A DNA stretch of 64,000 nt, taken from Roseivivax isoporae LMG 25204 (lineage in GTDB: Bacteria; Pseudomonadota; Alphaproteobacteria; Rhodobacterales; Rhodobacteraceae). The translations under genes and the position numbers were made by a program. Within the stretch, counting starts at the first letter, position 1. Each line of letters opens with the position of its first letter. The notes under the pieces are model-generated. The model was given only the letters and a program-made list of their open reading frames with translations, did not search any database and was not told where the DNA came from. The stretch covers positions 1-64,000 of the forward strand of contig NZ_JAME01000003.1 of the NCBI RefSeq assembly GCF_000521865.1, in the 5' to 3' direction. Shown here in pieces: positions 22,048-31,700 of the stretch.

Positions 22048-24957
22048 ATGCGTCTTGTCCGGCCGTGCCGCCCGATGGCCGTCCTCCTCGCCGTGCTGGC
22101 GCTCCTGCCGCTGGCCGCCGCCGCGCCGGCGCAGCCGGACGCGCCGCGCGACCTCTACGTCTTCGGCAACAGCCTCGTGCACCATCCCGACGAGCCGCGC
22201 GCCAACGTGCCGCACTGGCTGGCGCTCATGGCAGAGGCCGACGGGCGCGCGCTGCGCATCGACGGGCAATGGGGCTTCCTGCGCGACTTCGCCGCGGCCG
22301 ACCCCGCGCCGGGCTGGGCCATCGAGGGCGTCGCGCGTCAGGACTCGGCCGATCCCGCGGACTTCACCGACATCGTGGTGACGCCCACCAACTTCATCCA
22401 GTACCAGCCCGCCGACCGCAGCTACGAGGGCGACGACCGGAGCCCGCTCGACGCCACGCTCGCGGTCCTCGACCGTGCCGCCGCCCGCGCGCCCGACGCG
22501 ACCTTCCACATCTACGAGGGCTGGGCCGACATGGCGCAGTTCACCCGCGCCTTCCCGCCCTCGCGCCGCGCGCTGCGCCGCTACCACCGCTTCAACCTCG
22601 GCGACTACCACGACTGGTACGTGGACTACGTCGACGCGCTGCGCCGCGCGCGCCCCGCGCTCGACATCCGCCTGATCCCGGTGGCGCCCGCGCTCTCGGC
22701 GGTCATGACCCAAGACCCGCTCGACGACCTCGACGCGACCGACCTCTACCTCGACGACGCTCCCCACGGGACCGAGGCGACCTATCTGCTCGCCGCGGCC
22801 TCGGTCTACGCGGCGCTCTACGGCGCGGCCGCCCCCGCCGACCTCGAGTTGCCCGCGACGCTGCCCGATCCCCTGCGCGCGGCCTGGCCCGAGATCGCGG
22901 GCGCCATCGCCGCCACCGTGGCCGAGTGCGACCATGCCGCGGCCCCGGCGCCGACCCGGACCGCCGCCGCGACGGACCTGCCCGCGCGGCAGGACCACGA
23001 CCTGCCGCCCGCCGGCGCCCTGCCCGAGGGTGCGCCCGCGCTCGGGCTCGGGCTGAACGGCATTTCCGACTGGTCGACGCAGCACCCCTTCGTCGACGTG
23101 ATGAAGACCGCGCGCGACTGGGTCGGCCACCTGCCCGGGCAATGGGGCGGCATGGACGGCGACGCCTTGCGCGCCGCCGGGCACCTCTCCCCCGAAGGCT
23201 GGCCGCTGCGCATCCCCGACGGCGTCGAGCGGCTCGAGACCTTCGTGCTGACCGACCAGCCCGAGGCGGCCGACCACCTGCGCGGCGCCTACGTGCTGCG
23301 CTGGCAGGGCACCGGCCGGATCGAGCTTTCGGGCCGCGCGGGCCGCGTCCAGCGCCGCGGGCAGGAGATCCGGTTCCACTACGCGCCGGGCCCCGACCCG
23401 GTGGGCATCGTCCTCCTCGAGACCGATCCCGACGATCCCGTCCGCGACATCACGATCGTGCGCGAGGATTACCTGCGCCTGCACGAGGCCGGCGTGGTCT
23501 TCAATCCCGACTGGATCGAACGCGTCCGCCACGTGCGCGTGCTGCGCTTCATGGACTGGATGATGACGAACGGCTCGACCCTGACCGCGTGGGAGGACCG
23601 CCCCGAACCCGCCGACCGCACTTGGGCGGTGCGCGGCGCGCCGGTCGAGATCATGGTGGCGCTCGCCAACCAGGTCGGCGCCGATCCGTGGTTCACCCTG
23701 CCGCATGCCGCCGACGACGCCTTCGTCCGCGCCTTCGCGACGGCCGTGCGCGACACGCTCGACCCGCGGCTGCGCGCCCACGTGGAATATTCCAACGAGG
23801 TCTGGAACCGCATCTTCCCGCAGGCCGACTGGGCCGAGGACCAGGCCCGCGCCCGCTGGGGCGAGAGCGAGGCGGGCTGGATGCAGTTCTACGGCCTGCG
23901 CGCGGCGCAGGTCATGGACATCTGGACCGAGGTCTTCGGCCCCGAGGCCGAGGCGCGCCTCGTGCGCGTGGTCTCGACCCAGACCGGCTGGCCGGGGCTC
24001 GAGGCCCAGGTGCTGACCGCTCCGCTCGCCTATCTCGAACTCGGGCGCATGCCGCGGGACAGCTTCGACGCCTACGCGGTCACCGGCTATTTCGGCTACG
24101 AGGTCGCGGCCGAGGACATGGCCCCCCGCATCGACGCGTGGCTCGATGCGGCCGAGGCCGCAGCGCAGGACGCCGGCGCGGCAGAGGGCCTGAGCCGAGT
24201 CGCGCTGCGCGAATACGTGCGCGCGAACCGCTTCGCCCCGGCCTTCCCGGCGCTCGCCCGGGCGATCCGCGAAGGCTCGCTCGCCGCGCTGACCGACGAG
24301 CTCTTTCCCTACCATGCCGCCGTGGCCGCGGAGGCGGGCCTGCAGCTCGTCATGTACGAGGGCGGCAGCCACGCGGTCGCGCAGGGCGCGCGCGTCGCGG
24401 ATGCCCGCCTGACCGAGTTTCTCAACGCCTTCAGCTACGCCCCCGAGATGGCCGCGCTCTACCAGGAGGCGCTCGCGGGCTGGACCGCGGCGGGCGGGCG
24501 GCTCTTCAACGCCTTCGTGGACGTGGCCGCGCCGTCGAAATGGGGCAGCTGGGGCGGGCTGCGCCATCTCGACGACGCCAACCCGCGCTGGGACGTGCTG
24601 ATGGCCCACAACGCCTCCGCCCCGGTCGACTGGGACCCGCGCGAGCCGGAGGTCTTTGCCGACGGCCGCGTCGCCGCCGCCCCGGCCAGGGGCGGCGACC
24701 TCGTCGGCACGCCGGAGGAGGACATCCTGCTCGGCGGGCCGGGCGACGACGTGCTGGTTTCGGGCGGCGGCAGCGACGCGCTGCACGGCGGGGCCGGGCG
24801 CGACCGCGCCATCCTGCCGGGTCTCTCCACCGATTACAGCTTCGCCGAGGACGGCCCGCGCCTCGTCGCGACGCGCGGCACCGTCCGCGTGACCATGGTC
24901 GCGATCGAGGAGATGGGTTTTGCCGGCGATCCGGGCACCGTGGTGCCGACCAACTGA
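22048..24957 (+). CDS. Large secreted glycosidase-like protein with C-terminal RTX repeats
   Basis: 969 residues. A signal peptide at 1-31 ends AAAAPAQ. The N-terminal part (about 35-260) begins LYVFGNSLVHH, resembling the GNSL block of SGNH-type hydrolases. The middle (about 330-860) looks like a clan-A glycoside hydrolase: Glu584 in HVEYSNEVWN is a candidate acid/base and Glu771 in VMYEGGSHAV a candidate nucleophile. Residues ~887-918 carry RTX-like Gly/Asp nonapeptides (ILLGGPGDDVLVSGGGSD) that bind calcium and often mark type I secretion. It lies at the edge of a glycosyltransferase/flippase cluster, so a role in surface polysaccharide processing is plausible. The family call is from motifs only and the enzymatic activity is not established. 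Confidence 0.65.
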   Translation: MRLVRPCRPMAVLLAVLALLPLAAAAPAQPDAPRDLYVFGNSLVHHPDEPRANVPHWLALMAEADGRALRIDGQWGFLRDFAAADPAPGWAIEGVARQDSADPADFTDIVVTPTNFIQYQPADRSYEGDDRSPLDATLAVLDRAAARAPDATFHIYEGWADMAQFTRAFPPSRRALRRYHRFNLGDYHDWYVDYVDALRRARPALDIRLIPVAPALSAVMTQDPLDDLDATDLYLDDAPHGTEATYLLAAASVYAALYGAAAPADLELPATLPDPLRAAWPEIAGAIAATVAECDHAAAPAPTRTAAATDLPARQDHDLPPAGALPEGAPALGLGLNGISDWSTQHPFVDVMKTARDWVGHLPGQWGGMDGDALRAAGHLSPEGWPLRIPDGVERLETFVLTDQPEAADHLRGAYVLRWQGTGRIELSGRAGRVQRRGQEIRFHYAPGPDPVGIVLLETDPDDPVRDITIVREDYLRLHEAGVVFNPDWIERVRHVRVLRFMDWMMTNGSTLTAWEDRPEPADRTWAVRGAPVEIMVALANQVGADPWFTLPHAADDAFVRAFATAVRDTLDPRLRAHVEYSNEVWNRIFPQADWAEDQARARWGESEAGWMQFYGLRAAQVMDIWTEVFGPEAEARLVRVVSTQTGWPGLEAQVLTAPLAYLELGRMPRDSFDAYAVTGYFGYEVAAEDMAPRIDAWLDAAEAAAQDAGAAEGLSRVALREYVRANRFAPAFPALARAIREGSLAALTDELFPYHAAVAAEAGLQLVMYEGGSHAVAQGARVADARLTEFLNAFSYAPEMAALYQEALAGWTAAGGRLFNAFVDVAAPSKWGSWGGLRHLDDANPRWDVLMAHNASAPVDWDPREPEVFADGRVAAAPARGGDLVGTPEEDILLGGPGDDVLVSGGGSDALHGGAGRDRAILPGLSTDYSFAEDGPRLVATRGTVRVTMVAIEEMGFAGDPGTVVPTN

Positions 24958-24967
24958 CGCGGGCGGG

Positions 24968-26257
24968 TCAGGCGTCCGCGCCGGCCTCCGCCCGCACGCG
25001 GCCGATCTCGTCCACCAGCGTCTGCGCGCCGAGCCTGGCGTGGAAATGCTCCGCCACGTGGGCGCGGCCCGCCGCGCTCAGCTGCAGCGCGTAATCGGGC
25101 TTGCCGGCAAGGTCGCGGATCGCGCGGGCCAGCGCCCCGGGGTTGCGCGGCGGCACCAGGATGCCGGTATGCCCGTCGCGGATGAGCTCGCGCACCCCGC
25201 CCGCATCGGTGCCGATGGTGGGCACGCCCGCCGCCATCGCCTCCATGTAGGCGACGCCCAGCGGCTCGTGCCAGCTTGCCAGCACGAAGACGTCCGCCGC
25301 CATCAGCCGGGCGCGCACCTCGGCCGCGTCGATCGCGCCCAGAAGCTTCACGTGGTCGCGCAGGTGCAGCTGCTTCAGGTGCGCCTCGAGCATGCGCCGG
25401 TACCCGGTGCCGCCCTCGTCGTCCTCGCCCGCGATCTCGAGCCGCACGTCCACGCCCATGTCGAGAAGCTGGCGCACCGCCGACATCACGTCCTGGTGGC
25501 CCTTGACCACGTTGAGCCGCCCGCACGAGAACAGCCGCATGGGCCGGCCGTGCTGCACCGGCGCATAGGGGGTGTCGCGGGCAAAGGCGTCGGGATCGAC
25601 GCCCATCGCCCGCACCACCACCCGGGGCGGCAGCGCCGCGCCCAGCTCCGCGCGCACCGCGGCCTCGAGCTGGCGCGTGATGACCGTGGCGAAGGCCGCG
25701 CCGCGCCACTTGAACCGCTGGCCCGGGCCATAGTCGGACAGCGGCCCGTGCAGCGTCAGCGAATAGCTCGGCCCCCCCATGCGCGCCGACAGCGCCGCGA
25801 TCAGCGCCGCGCGGCCGCAGGAATGCACGTGCACGTGGTCGATCCCCTGCTTGCGGGCGAGCGTGCGCAACTGCCAGGCCGCCGACAGCGTCAGCGTCAC
25901 GTCGCGGGCGAACCCCACGCCCTCGGTCAGCATCCAGAGGTTCAGCCCCCGCGGCACCAGTTCCGCCGTCGCGCGCAGCGCCGCGGTCATATCCATGCGG
26001 TCGAGGTAGACGGTTCGCGCCATCGCCGCCTCGGACCAGCGGTGCGCCACGATCCCGGCCGGCGGCCTGCGCGTCGACAGGCACTGCACCTCCACGCCCA
26101 TATCTTCCAGCGCCGCGATCTCGCGCCAGAAGAAGACATGGGTCTGCCCCGGGAACTGGGGCACGAGGTATCCGATCCGCAAGGGTCGGGTCACGATTTC
26201 CGCCTGTCTGTCGTCGATGTCGGTCAGGGCAGCCGGTCCGGGAGCAGACCGGACCAT
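24968..26257 (-). CDS. Glycosyltransferase family 4
   Basis: 429 residues with the GT-B fold layout. The N-terminal acceptor domain includes RIGYLVPQFPGQTHVFFWREI and a DHVHVHSCGRAALIA block. The C-terminal donor domain includes LFSCGRLNVVKGHQDVM and the retaining-GT E-x7-E motif in HEPLGVAYMEAMAAGVPTI. Such enzymes add a sugar from a nucleotide donor to a lipid-linked or growing polysaccharide on the cytoplasmic face. It is divergent from a GT2 gene and a flippase, consistent with exopolysaccharide or glycolipid assembly. The start at ATG 26257 leaves ~25 residues before the fold; a later start (MGVEV region) is too far in. The sugar specificity is unknown. Confidence 0.88.
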   Translation of the reverse strand: MVRSAPGPAALTDIDDRQAEIVTRPLRIGYLVPQFPGQTHVFFWREIAALEDMGVEVQCLSTRRPPAGIVAHRWSEAAMARTVYLDRMDMTAALRATAELVPRGLNLWMLTEGVGFARDVTLTLSAAWQLRTLARKQGIDHVHVHSCGRAALIAALSARMGGPSYSLTLHGPLSDYGPGQRFKWRGAAFATVITRQLEAAVRAELGAALPPRVVVRAMGVDPDAFARDTPYAPVQHGRPMRLFSCGRLNVVKGHQDVMSAVRQLLDMGVDVRLEIAGEDDEGGTGYRRMLEAHLKQLHLRDHVKLLGAIDAAEVRARLMAADVFVLASWHEPLGVAYMEAMAAGVPTIGTDAGGVRELIRDGHTGILVPPRNPGALARAIRDLAGKPDYALQLSAAGRAHVAEHFHARLGAQTLVDEIGRVRAEAGADA

Positions 26258-26304
26258 CCTTTCGAACCTTTATTAGTTTTCATTCTTTGGCCACACTCGG
26301 CCTG

Positions 26305-26325
26305 CATGTGCCGGTCCGACACATG
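26305..26325. promoter_or_regulatory. Inverted repeat in divergent promoter of glycan genes
   Basis: CATGTG (26305-26310) and CACATG (26320-26325) are separated by 9 nt within the 85-nt gap between the divergent GT4 and GT2 genes, a locally AT-rich stretch. It could be an operator for both; no regulator is identified. Confidence 0.35.
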
Positions 26326-26342
26326 ACGGAATTTTTGCAAGT

Positions 26343-27233
26343 GTGACTGGATTGGAACGATCGACGCCCGTCTGCCCGCCGGTGTCGCCGGCGGCGTCCG
26401 TCCCGGCCCTGAGCGTGATCGTGCCCGCCTCGAACGAGGCGGCGCTGATCGCCGAATGCCTGCGTGCGCTCGCGGCCTCCGACCCGGTTCCGGGCGGGGT
26501 CGAGGTCATCGTGGTGGCGAACGGCTGCCGCGACGACACCGCCGCGCGCGCCCGCGACCGGGCGCCGGACTTCGCCGCCCGCGGCTGGCGGCTCGTGGTG
26601 CGCGAACGTGCCGACGGCGGCAAGCTCGCGGCGCTGAACGACGGCGACGCCGCGGCCGCGGGTGCCGCCCGCGCCTATCTCGACGCCGACGTCCGGGTCA
26701 GCCCGCCGCTCCTGCCGGCCCTCGCCGCGGCCCTCGCCACCGACGCGCCGCGCTACGCCAGCGGCACCCTGCGCATCGCCCGCGCGCGCAGCTGGGCGAG
26801 CCGCGCCTATGCCCGCATCTGGGCGCGCGTGCCGTTCATGTCGACAGACGTGCCGGGCTGCGGGCTCTTCGCGGTCAACGCCGCCGGCCGCGCCCGCTGG
26901 GGCGCCTTCCCCGACATCGTGTCCGACGACACCTTCGTCCGGCTGAACTTCGCGCCCTCCGAACGCGTCGCCGTGCCCGCGCCCTACGACTGGCCCGTGG
27001 TCGAGGGGCTTCCCGCCCTCGTGCGCGTGCGCCGCCGGCAGGACCGCGGCGTGGCCGAGATCGCCGCGCGCTTCCCCGCGCTCGCCGCCAACGACAACAA
27101 GCCGCCGTTTCCGCTGGCCCGCAAGCTGCGCCTCGCGCTGTCGGACCCGCTCGGCTTCGCCGTCTATTCCGGCGTGGCGCTCGCCGTCCGCCTGTCCCCG
27201 CGCGGCCCCGACGGCTGGAGCCGCGGCCGATGA
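26343..27233 (+). CDS. Glycosyltransferase family 2
   Basis: 296 residues beginning at GTG 26343. GT-A fold features are present: ALSVIVPASNEAALIAECL at the start of the fold, VIVVANGCRDDTAA, and the metal/nucleotide-binding motif YLDADVRV (about 115-122). A later SDDTFVRL block supplies the catalytic-type Asp pair. The C-terminal end is hydrophobic (about 265-285), suggesting membrane association. Its stop overlaps the start of the flippase gene by 4 nt (ATGA), so the two are coupled. It probably transfers a sugar during surface-glycan or glycolipid synthesis. Donor and acceptor are unknown. Confidence 0.85.
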   Translation: MTGLERSTPVCPPVSPAASVPALSVIVPASNEAALIAECLRALAASDPVPGGVEVIVVANGCRDDTAARARDRAPDFAARGWRLVVRERADGGKLAALNDGDAAAAGAARAYLDADVRVSPPLLPALAAALATDAPRYASGTLRIARARSWASRAYARIWARVPFMSTDVPGCGLFAVNAAGRARWGAFPDIVSDDTFVRLNFAPSERVAVPAPYDWPVVEGLPALVRVRRRQDRGVAEIAARFPALAANDNKPPFPLARKLRLALSDPLGFAVYSGVALAVRLSPRGPDGWSRGR

Positions 27234-28600
27234 TGGGCGCGGCGAGCTTCACCGCCCGCATCCGCGGCGCCTCGCTCGGCGCCCGCGTCATGCGCTCCTC
27301 GATGCTGACCATGGGCGGCTTCGGCACCGCGCAGCTCCTGCGGCTCCTCTCGAACCTCGTCCTGACGCGGCTGCTCTTTCCCGAGGCGTTCGGGATGATG
27401 GCGCTCGTCAGCGTCCTCATGCAGGGCCTCGCCATGTTCTCGGACGTGGGCGTGACGCCCGCGATCCTGCAGTCGCGCCGGGGCGACGACCGCGACTTCC
27501 TCGACACCGCCTGGACCATCCAGGTGATCCGGGGCGTCGCGCTCTCGGCCACCGCCGCCGCGCTCGCCTGGCCCATGGCGTGGGTCTACGGCGAGCCGCA
27601 GCTCGCCCACCTCCTGCCGGTCGCGGGCCTCACGCTGCTCATCGCGGGCTTCAACCCGACGACCCTCGACACCGCCGGGCGCCACCTGCTGCTCGGGCGC
27701 GTCACGGTGATCGAGGTCGCGACGCAGGTCGTGGGTCTCCTGGCCGCCATCGCGCTCGCCTGGGCCACCGGGTCGGTCTGGGCGCTCGTGGCGAGCGGCA
27801 TCCTCAGCCAGCTCGTGCACCTCGTCCTCCTGCGCCGCTTCCTGCCCGGCACGCCCAACCGCTTCCGCTGGGAGGCGCCGGCGGCGCAGGAACTCATCCG
27901 CTTCGGCAAGTGGATCTTCCTCTCCACCGTCTGCGGCTTCGCCTTCCACCAGGGCGACAAGATCCTGATCGGCCGCTACCTGCCGCTCGACCTCTTCGGG
28001 ATCTACAACATCGGCTACTTCCTCGCCTCGTTCCCGATGCTCCTCGGCGGCATGATCACCCGCAAGGTGCTGATCCCCGTCTACCGCGAAAGCCCGCCCA
28101 CCGCCTCGCGCGCGAACTTCCTCAAGCTCCGCCGCATGCGCGCCGCGGTCACGACCTTCCTGCTGGCGCTGCTCGCGGGCGCGGGTCTGCTCGGGGTGTG
28201 GCTCGTGCACCTCCTCTACGATCCCCGCTACGAGAGCGCGGGCGCCGTGGTGGTCATCCTCGCGGTGGGGCAGATCCCGCAGATCGTCGCGCTGACCTAC
28301 GACCAGGCGGCGCTCGCCGCGGGCGATTCACGGCGCTTCTTCGTCCTGCAGCTGGCGCGCGCGCTTCTGATGGTCGCGGGCCTTCTCGTCGGGCTCGAGA
28401 CCCACGGGCTCATGGGCGCGCTCGTGGGGCAGGGGGCGGCCTACCTCGCCATGTACCCGGTCGTGCTCTGGCTCGCCCGGCGCATGGGCGCCTGGGACCC
28501 GATGCACGACCTCCTGGGCTTCGGCGCGGGTCTCCTGATTGCGCTTGCGGCGATTCATTTCAACTATAGCGACATTGTGGCCCTGGCCGCGACTTCGTGA
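27230..28600 (+). CDS. Polysaccharide/lipid-linked oligosaccharide flippase, Wzx-like
   Basis: 456 residues with about 12 hydrophobic helices and the MOP-superfamily pattern (MLTMGGFGTAQLLRLLSNLV at the first helix, LLFPEAFGMMALVSVLMQGL next). Conserved-looking charged loops occur at FHQGDKILIGRYLPLDLFG. This matches the polysaccharide transporter family that flips lipid-linked oligosaccharides across the inner membrane. It starts at ATG 27230, coupled to the GT2 gene by ATGA. No Wzy polymerase or Wzz chain-length gene is in the window, so polymerisation may occur elsewhere or the cargo may be a small glycolipid. It is followed by 178 nt before the PKS gene. Confidence 0.87.
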   Translation: MMGAASFTARIRGASLGARVMRSSMLTMGGFGTAQLLRLLSNLVLTRLLFPEAFGMMALVSVLMQGLAMFSDVGVTPAILQSRRGDDRDFLDTAWTIQVIRGVALSATAAALAWPMAWVYGEPQLAHLLPVAGLTLLIAGFNPTTLDTAGRHLLLGRVTVIEVATQVVGLLAAIALAWATGSVWALVASGILSQLVHLVLLRRFLPGTPNRFRWEAPAAQELIRFGKWIFLSTVCGFAFHQGDKILIGRYLPLDLFGIYNIGYFLASFPMLLGGMITRKVLIPVYRESPPTASRANFLKLRRMRAAVTTFLLALLAGAGLLGVWLVHLLYDPRYESAGAVVVILAVGQIPQIVALTYDQAALAAGDSRRFFVLQLARALLMVAGLLVGLETHGLMGALVGQGAAYLAMYPVVLWLARRMGAWDPMHDLLGFGAGLLIALAAIHFNYSDIVALAATS

Positions 28601-28698
28601 CACCGGCCGCGTTCCGGCGACGACAAAACTCGGATATCGTCGCGACCGTCGCCGGCCCGTCCGCAATGCGGCGCGGCGGGCGGGGAAAACCAGCGGCC

Positions 28699-28724
28699 GG
28701 GCAGAGGTTATCACAAATCTGCCC
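28699..28724 (+). promoter_or_regulatory. Stem-loop upstream of the PKS gene
   Basis: GGGCAGA (28699-28705) and TCTGCCC (28718-28724) form a 7-bp stem with a 12-nt AT-richer loop, 55 nt before the PKS start. It could be an operator or leader hairpin. Function is unproven. Confidence 0.35.
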
Positions 28725-28778
28725 AATTTCGCCCACAGGACCCGTCTAGGCGGGACGAAGCGTTGAGTACCTGGTGCC

Positions 28779-31700
28779 ATGACTGAACCGACCAGCCCGC
28801 CTGCGGGCCACGAGAACGACATCGCCATCGTCGGGATGGCCGCGCACCTTCCCGGCGCGGCCTCGATCGCGGCCTACTGGCGCAACCTGCGCGACGGCGT
28901 GTCGTCCATCCGCCGCCTGACCGAGGACGAGCTGATCGCGGCGGGCGAAAGCCCGGGCCTGATCCGCCACAAGAACTACGTGCCCTACGCCGCGCCGCTC
29001 GACGGGTTCGAGACCTTCGACGCGGACTTCTTCGGGTTCTCCCCAAAGGAGGCGGCGGTGATGGACCCCCAGCACCGCCAGTTCCTCGAGACCGTGTGGG
29101 AGGCGATGGAAACCGCCGGCCACGTGCCCGAACGCTTCGCCGGGCAGGTCGGCGTCTTCGCCGGCTGCGGCATGGGCAGCTACTTCTACTTCAACGTCTG
29201 CTCGAATCCCGACCTCGTCGACCAGACCGGGATGTTCCTGCTGCGCCATACCGGCAACGACAAGGACTTCATGACCACGCGGGCGAGCCACGTCTTCGAC
29301 CTGCACGGCCCCTCGGTGAACCTGCAGACCGCGTGCTCCACCTCGCTCGTGGCCACGCACTATGCCTGCCAGTCGCTGCTGCTCGGCGAATGCGACATGG
29401 CGATCGCGGGCGGCGCGACCATCGAGCTGCCGGCGAACCGCGGCTACCTCTACCGCGAGAACGAGATCCTGTCGCCCGACGGCGCCTGCCACGCCTTCGA
29501 TCACCGTGCCCGGGGCACCGTGTTCGGTTCGGGCGCGGGCGCGGTCGTGCTGCGCCAGCTCGCCGACGCGATCGCCGACGGCGACCATGTCTGGGCGGTG
29601 ATCCGCGGCACCGCGGTCAACAACGACGGCGCGGCCAAGGCCGGCTACCTCGCGCCCTCGGTCGACGGGCAGGCCCGCGCCGTGGCCGAGGCGCTCGCGG
29701 TCGCGGGCGTCACCGCCGACACGGTGTCCTACGTGGAATGTCACGGCACCGGCACCTATCTCGGCGACCCGATCGAGGTCGCGGCGCTGACACAGGCCTT
29801 CCGGCAGACGAGCGATGCCGTGGGCCAGTGCCGCATCGGGTCGGTCAAGACGAATATCGGCCACCTCGACACCGCCGCGGGCGTGGCGAGCCTCATCAAG
29901 ACCGCGCTCGCGCTGCACAACCGCCAGATCCCGCCCTCGCTGGGCTTCGAGGCGCCGAACCCCGCCATCGCCTTCGACGGATCTCCCTTCCGCGTGGCCG
30001 CGACCCTGACCGACTGGCAGCCCGCCGCGGGCGTGCGCCGGGCCGGCGTCAACTCGCTGGGCGTCGGCGGCACCAACGCGCATGCGGTGCTCGAGGAGGC
30101 GCCGCCGCGCGCGCCCTCCGGGGCGCCCGCCTTCCCGTTCCAGGTGCTCACGCTCTCCGGGCGGTCGAGGGCCGCGCTCGATGCCAACGCGCAGCGCCTC
30201 TCGGCGCACCTCGCCTGCCACGAGGACCAGCCGCTCGCGGACATCGCCTGGACCCTCAAGGAGGGCCGCCGCGGGTTCGAGAAGCGCCGCGTCCTGGTGG
30301 CCGAGAGCCATACCGATGCCATACGCCTGCTGGACGGAAACCAGCCCCGCCGGATGCACGACCACACCGCCCTCCAGGACCCCGACGTGGTGTTCCTGTT
30401 TCCTGGTGGCGGCGCGCAATATCCCGGCATGGCGCGCGATCTCTACGAGACCGAACCGGTCTTCGCCGACTGGATGGACCGCGGCCTCGACCACCTCGGA
30501 ACGCTGACCGGCGAGGACCTTCGCGCGACGCTTTTCCCGAGCGAGGACAACCGCTTGGCGGCTGAGCAGCGGATGCGCCGACCGTCCGTGCAGCTGCCGC
30601 TCATCATGATCGTGGAATACGCGCTCGCCCGGCTCTGGCAGAGCTGGGGGGTCGAACCCGCCGCGCTCGCGGGCCATTCCATGGGCGAGAACACCGCCGC
30701 CTGCGTCGCGGGCGTCATGTCCTTCGAGGACTGCATCGGTCTCGTGCACCTGCGCGGCCGCCTCTTCGACACCGTGCCCGCCGGCGGCATGCTGTCGGTC
30801 GCGCTGCCGGCCGACAGGCTCCGTCCCTATCTCGGCCAGGACCTTGATCTTGGTGCGGAAAACGGCCCGGGCCTGTCGGTCGCGTCGGGCCCGTCCGAGG
30901 CGCTGGAGGCGCTCGAGGCGCGGCTCGCGGCGGACGGGATCGACTGCCAGCGCATCGCCATCGACATCGCCGCGCATGGCCGCATGCTCGACCCGATCCT
31001 TGAAGACTTCCGTAACCACTTGCGGACTATCACCCTCTCGCCGCCGCGGATTCCGCTCACCTCGAACCGCACCGGCACGTGGATGACCGACGCGCAGGCC
31101 ACCTCGCCCGATTACTGGGTCGAGCATCTGCGCCACACGGTCCATTTCGCGGACTGCGTCGGCACGCTGGCGCGGGACAACCGCATCTATCTCGAGGTCG
31201 GGCCCGGAAAGGCCCTGTCGGCGCTCGCGCGCCAGCATGGCGACGTGCCCGCCAATGCCGTGCTGTCGAGCCTCCGCCACCCGGAGGAAGAGATCGCGGA
31301 CGACCGCTACTTCCTTGAAATCATTGGCCGCCTCTGGGCGCTGGGGTTCGAGGCGGACTGGGCGCAGGTCTGGGGCGAGGGCCGCCGCAACCGCGTGGTG
31401 CTGCCTACCTATGCCTTTCAGCGGTCGCCCTACTTCATCGAGCCCGGCACGCAGGCGGCGCAGGCCGCGCCGGATTTCCTGCCGCGCCTCGACGACGTCG
31501 CCCGCTGGGGATGGGAGCCCCGCTGGCGTCCCCGCGCCGCCCCGGTCGAGGTCGACGTGCGCCACGACCTCGCCGCCGCCGAGCCGCAGACCTGGCTCCT
31601 GCTCGCCGATGACAGCGGCCTCGCCGCGGCTGCCGCCGCGCGCCTGCGCGCCGCCGGCCACCACGTGGTCGAGGTGCGTCCGGGCGACATGTTCGCGCGG

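Noticed and set aside
22006-24786. A 926-codon minus-strand frame and a 1028-codon plus-strand frame around the secreted protein
   Set aside because: Both are out-of-frame shadows with repetitive basic composition; the 969-residue frame has a signal peptide and recognisable motifs.
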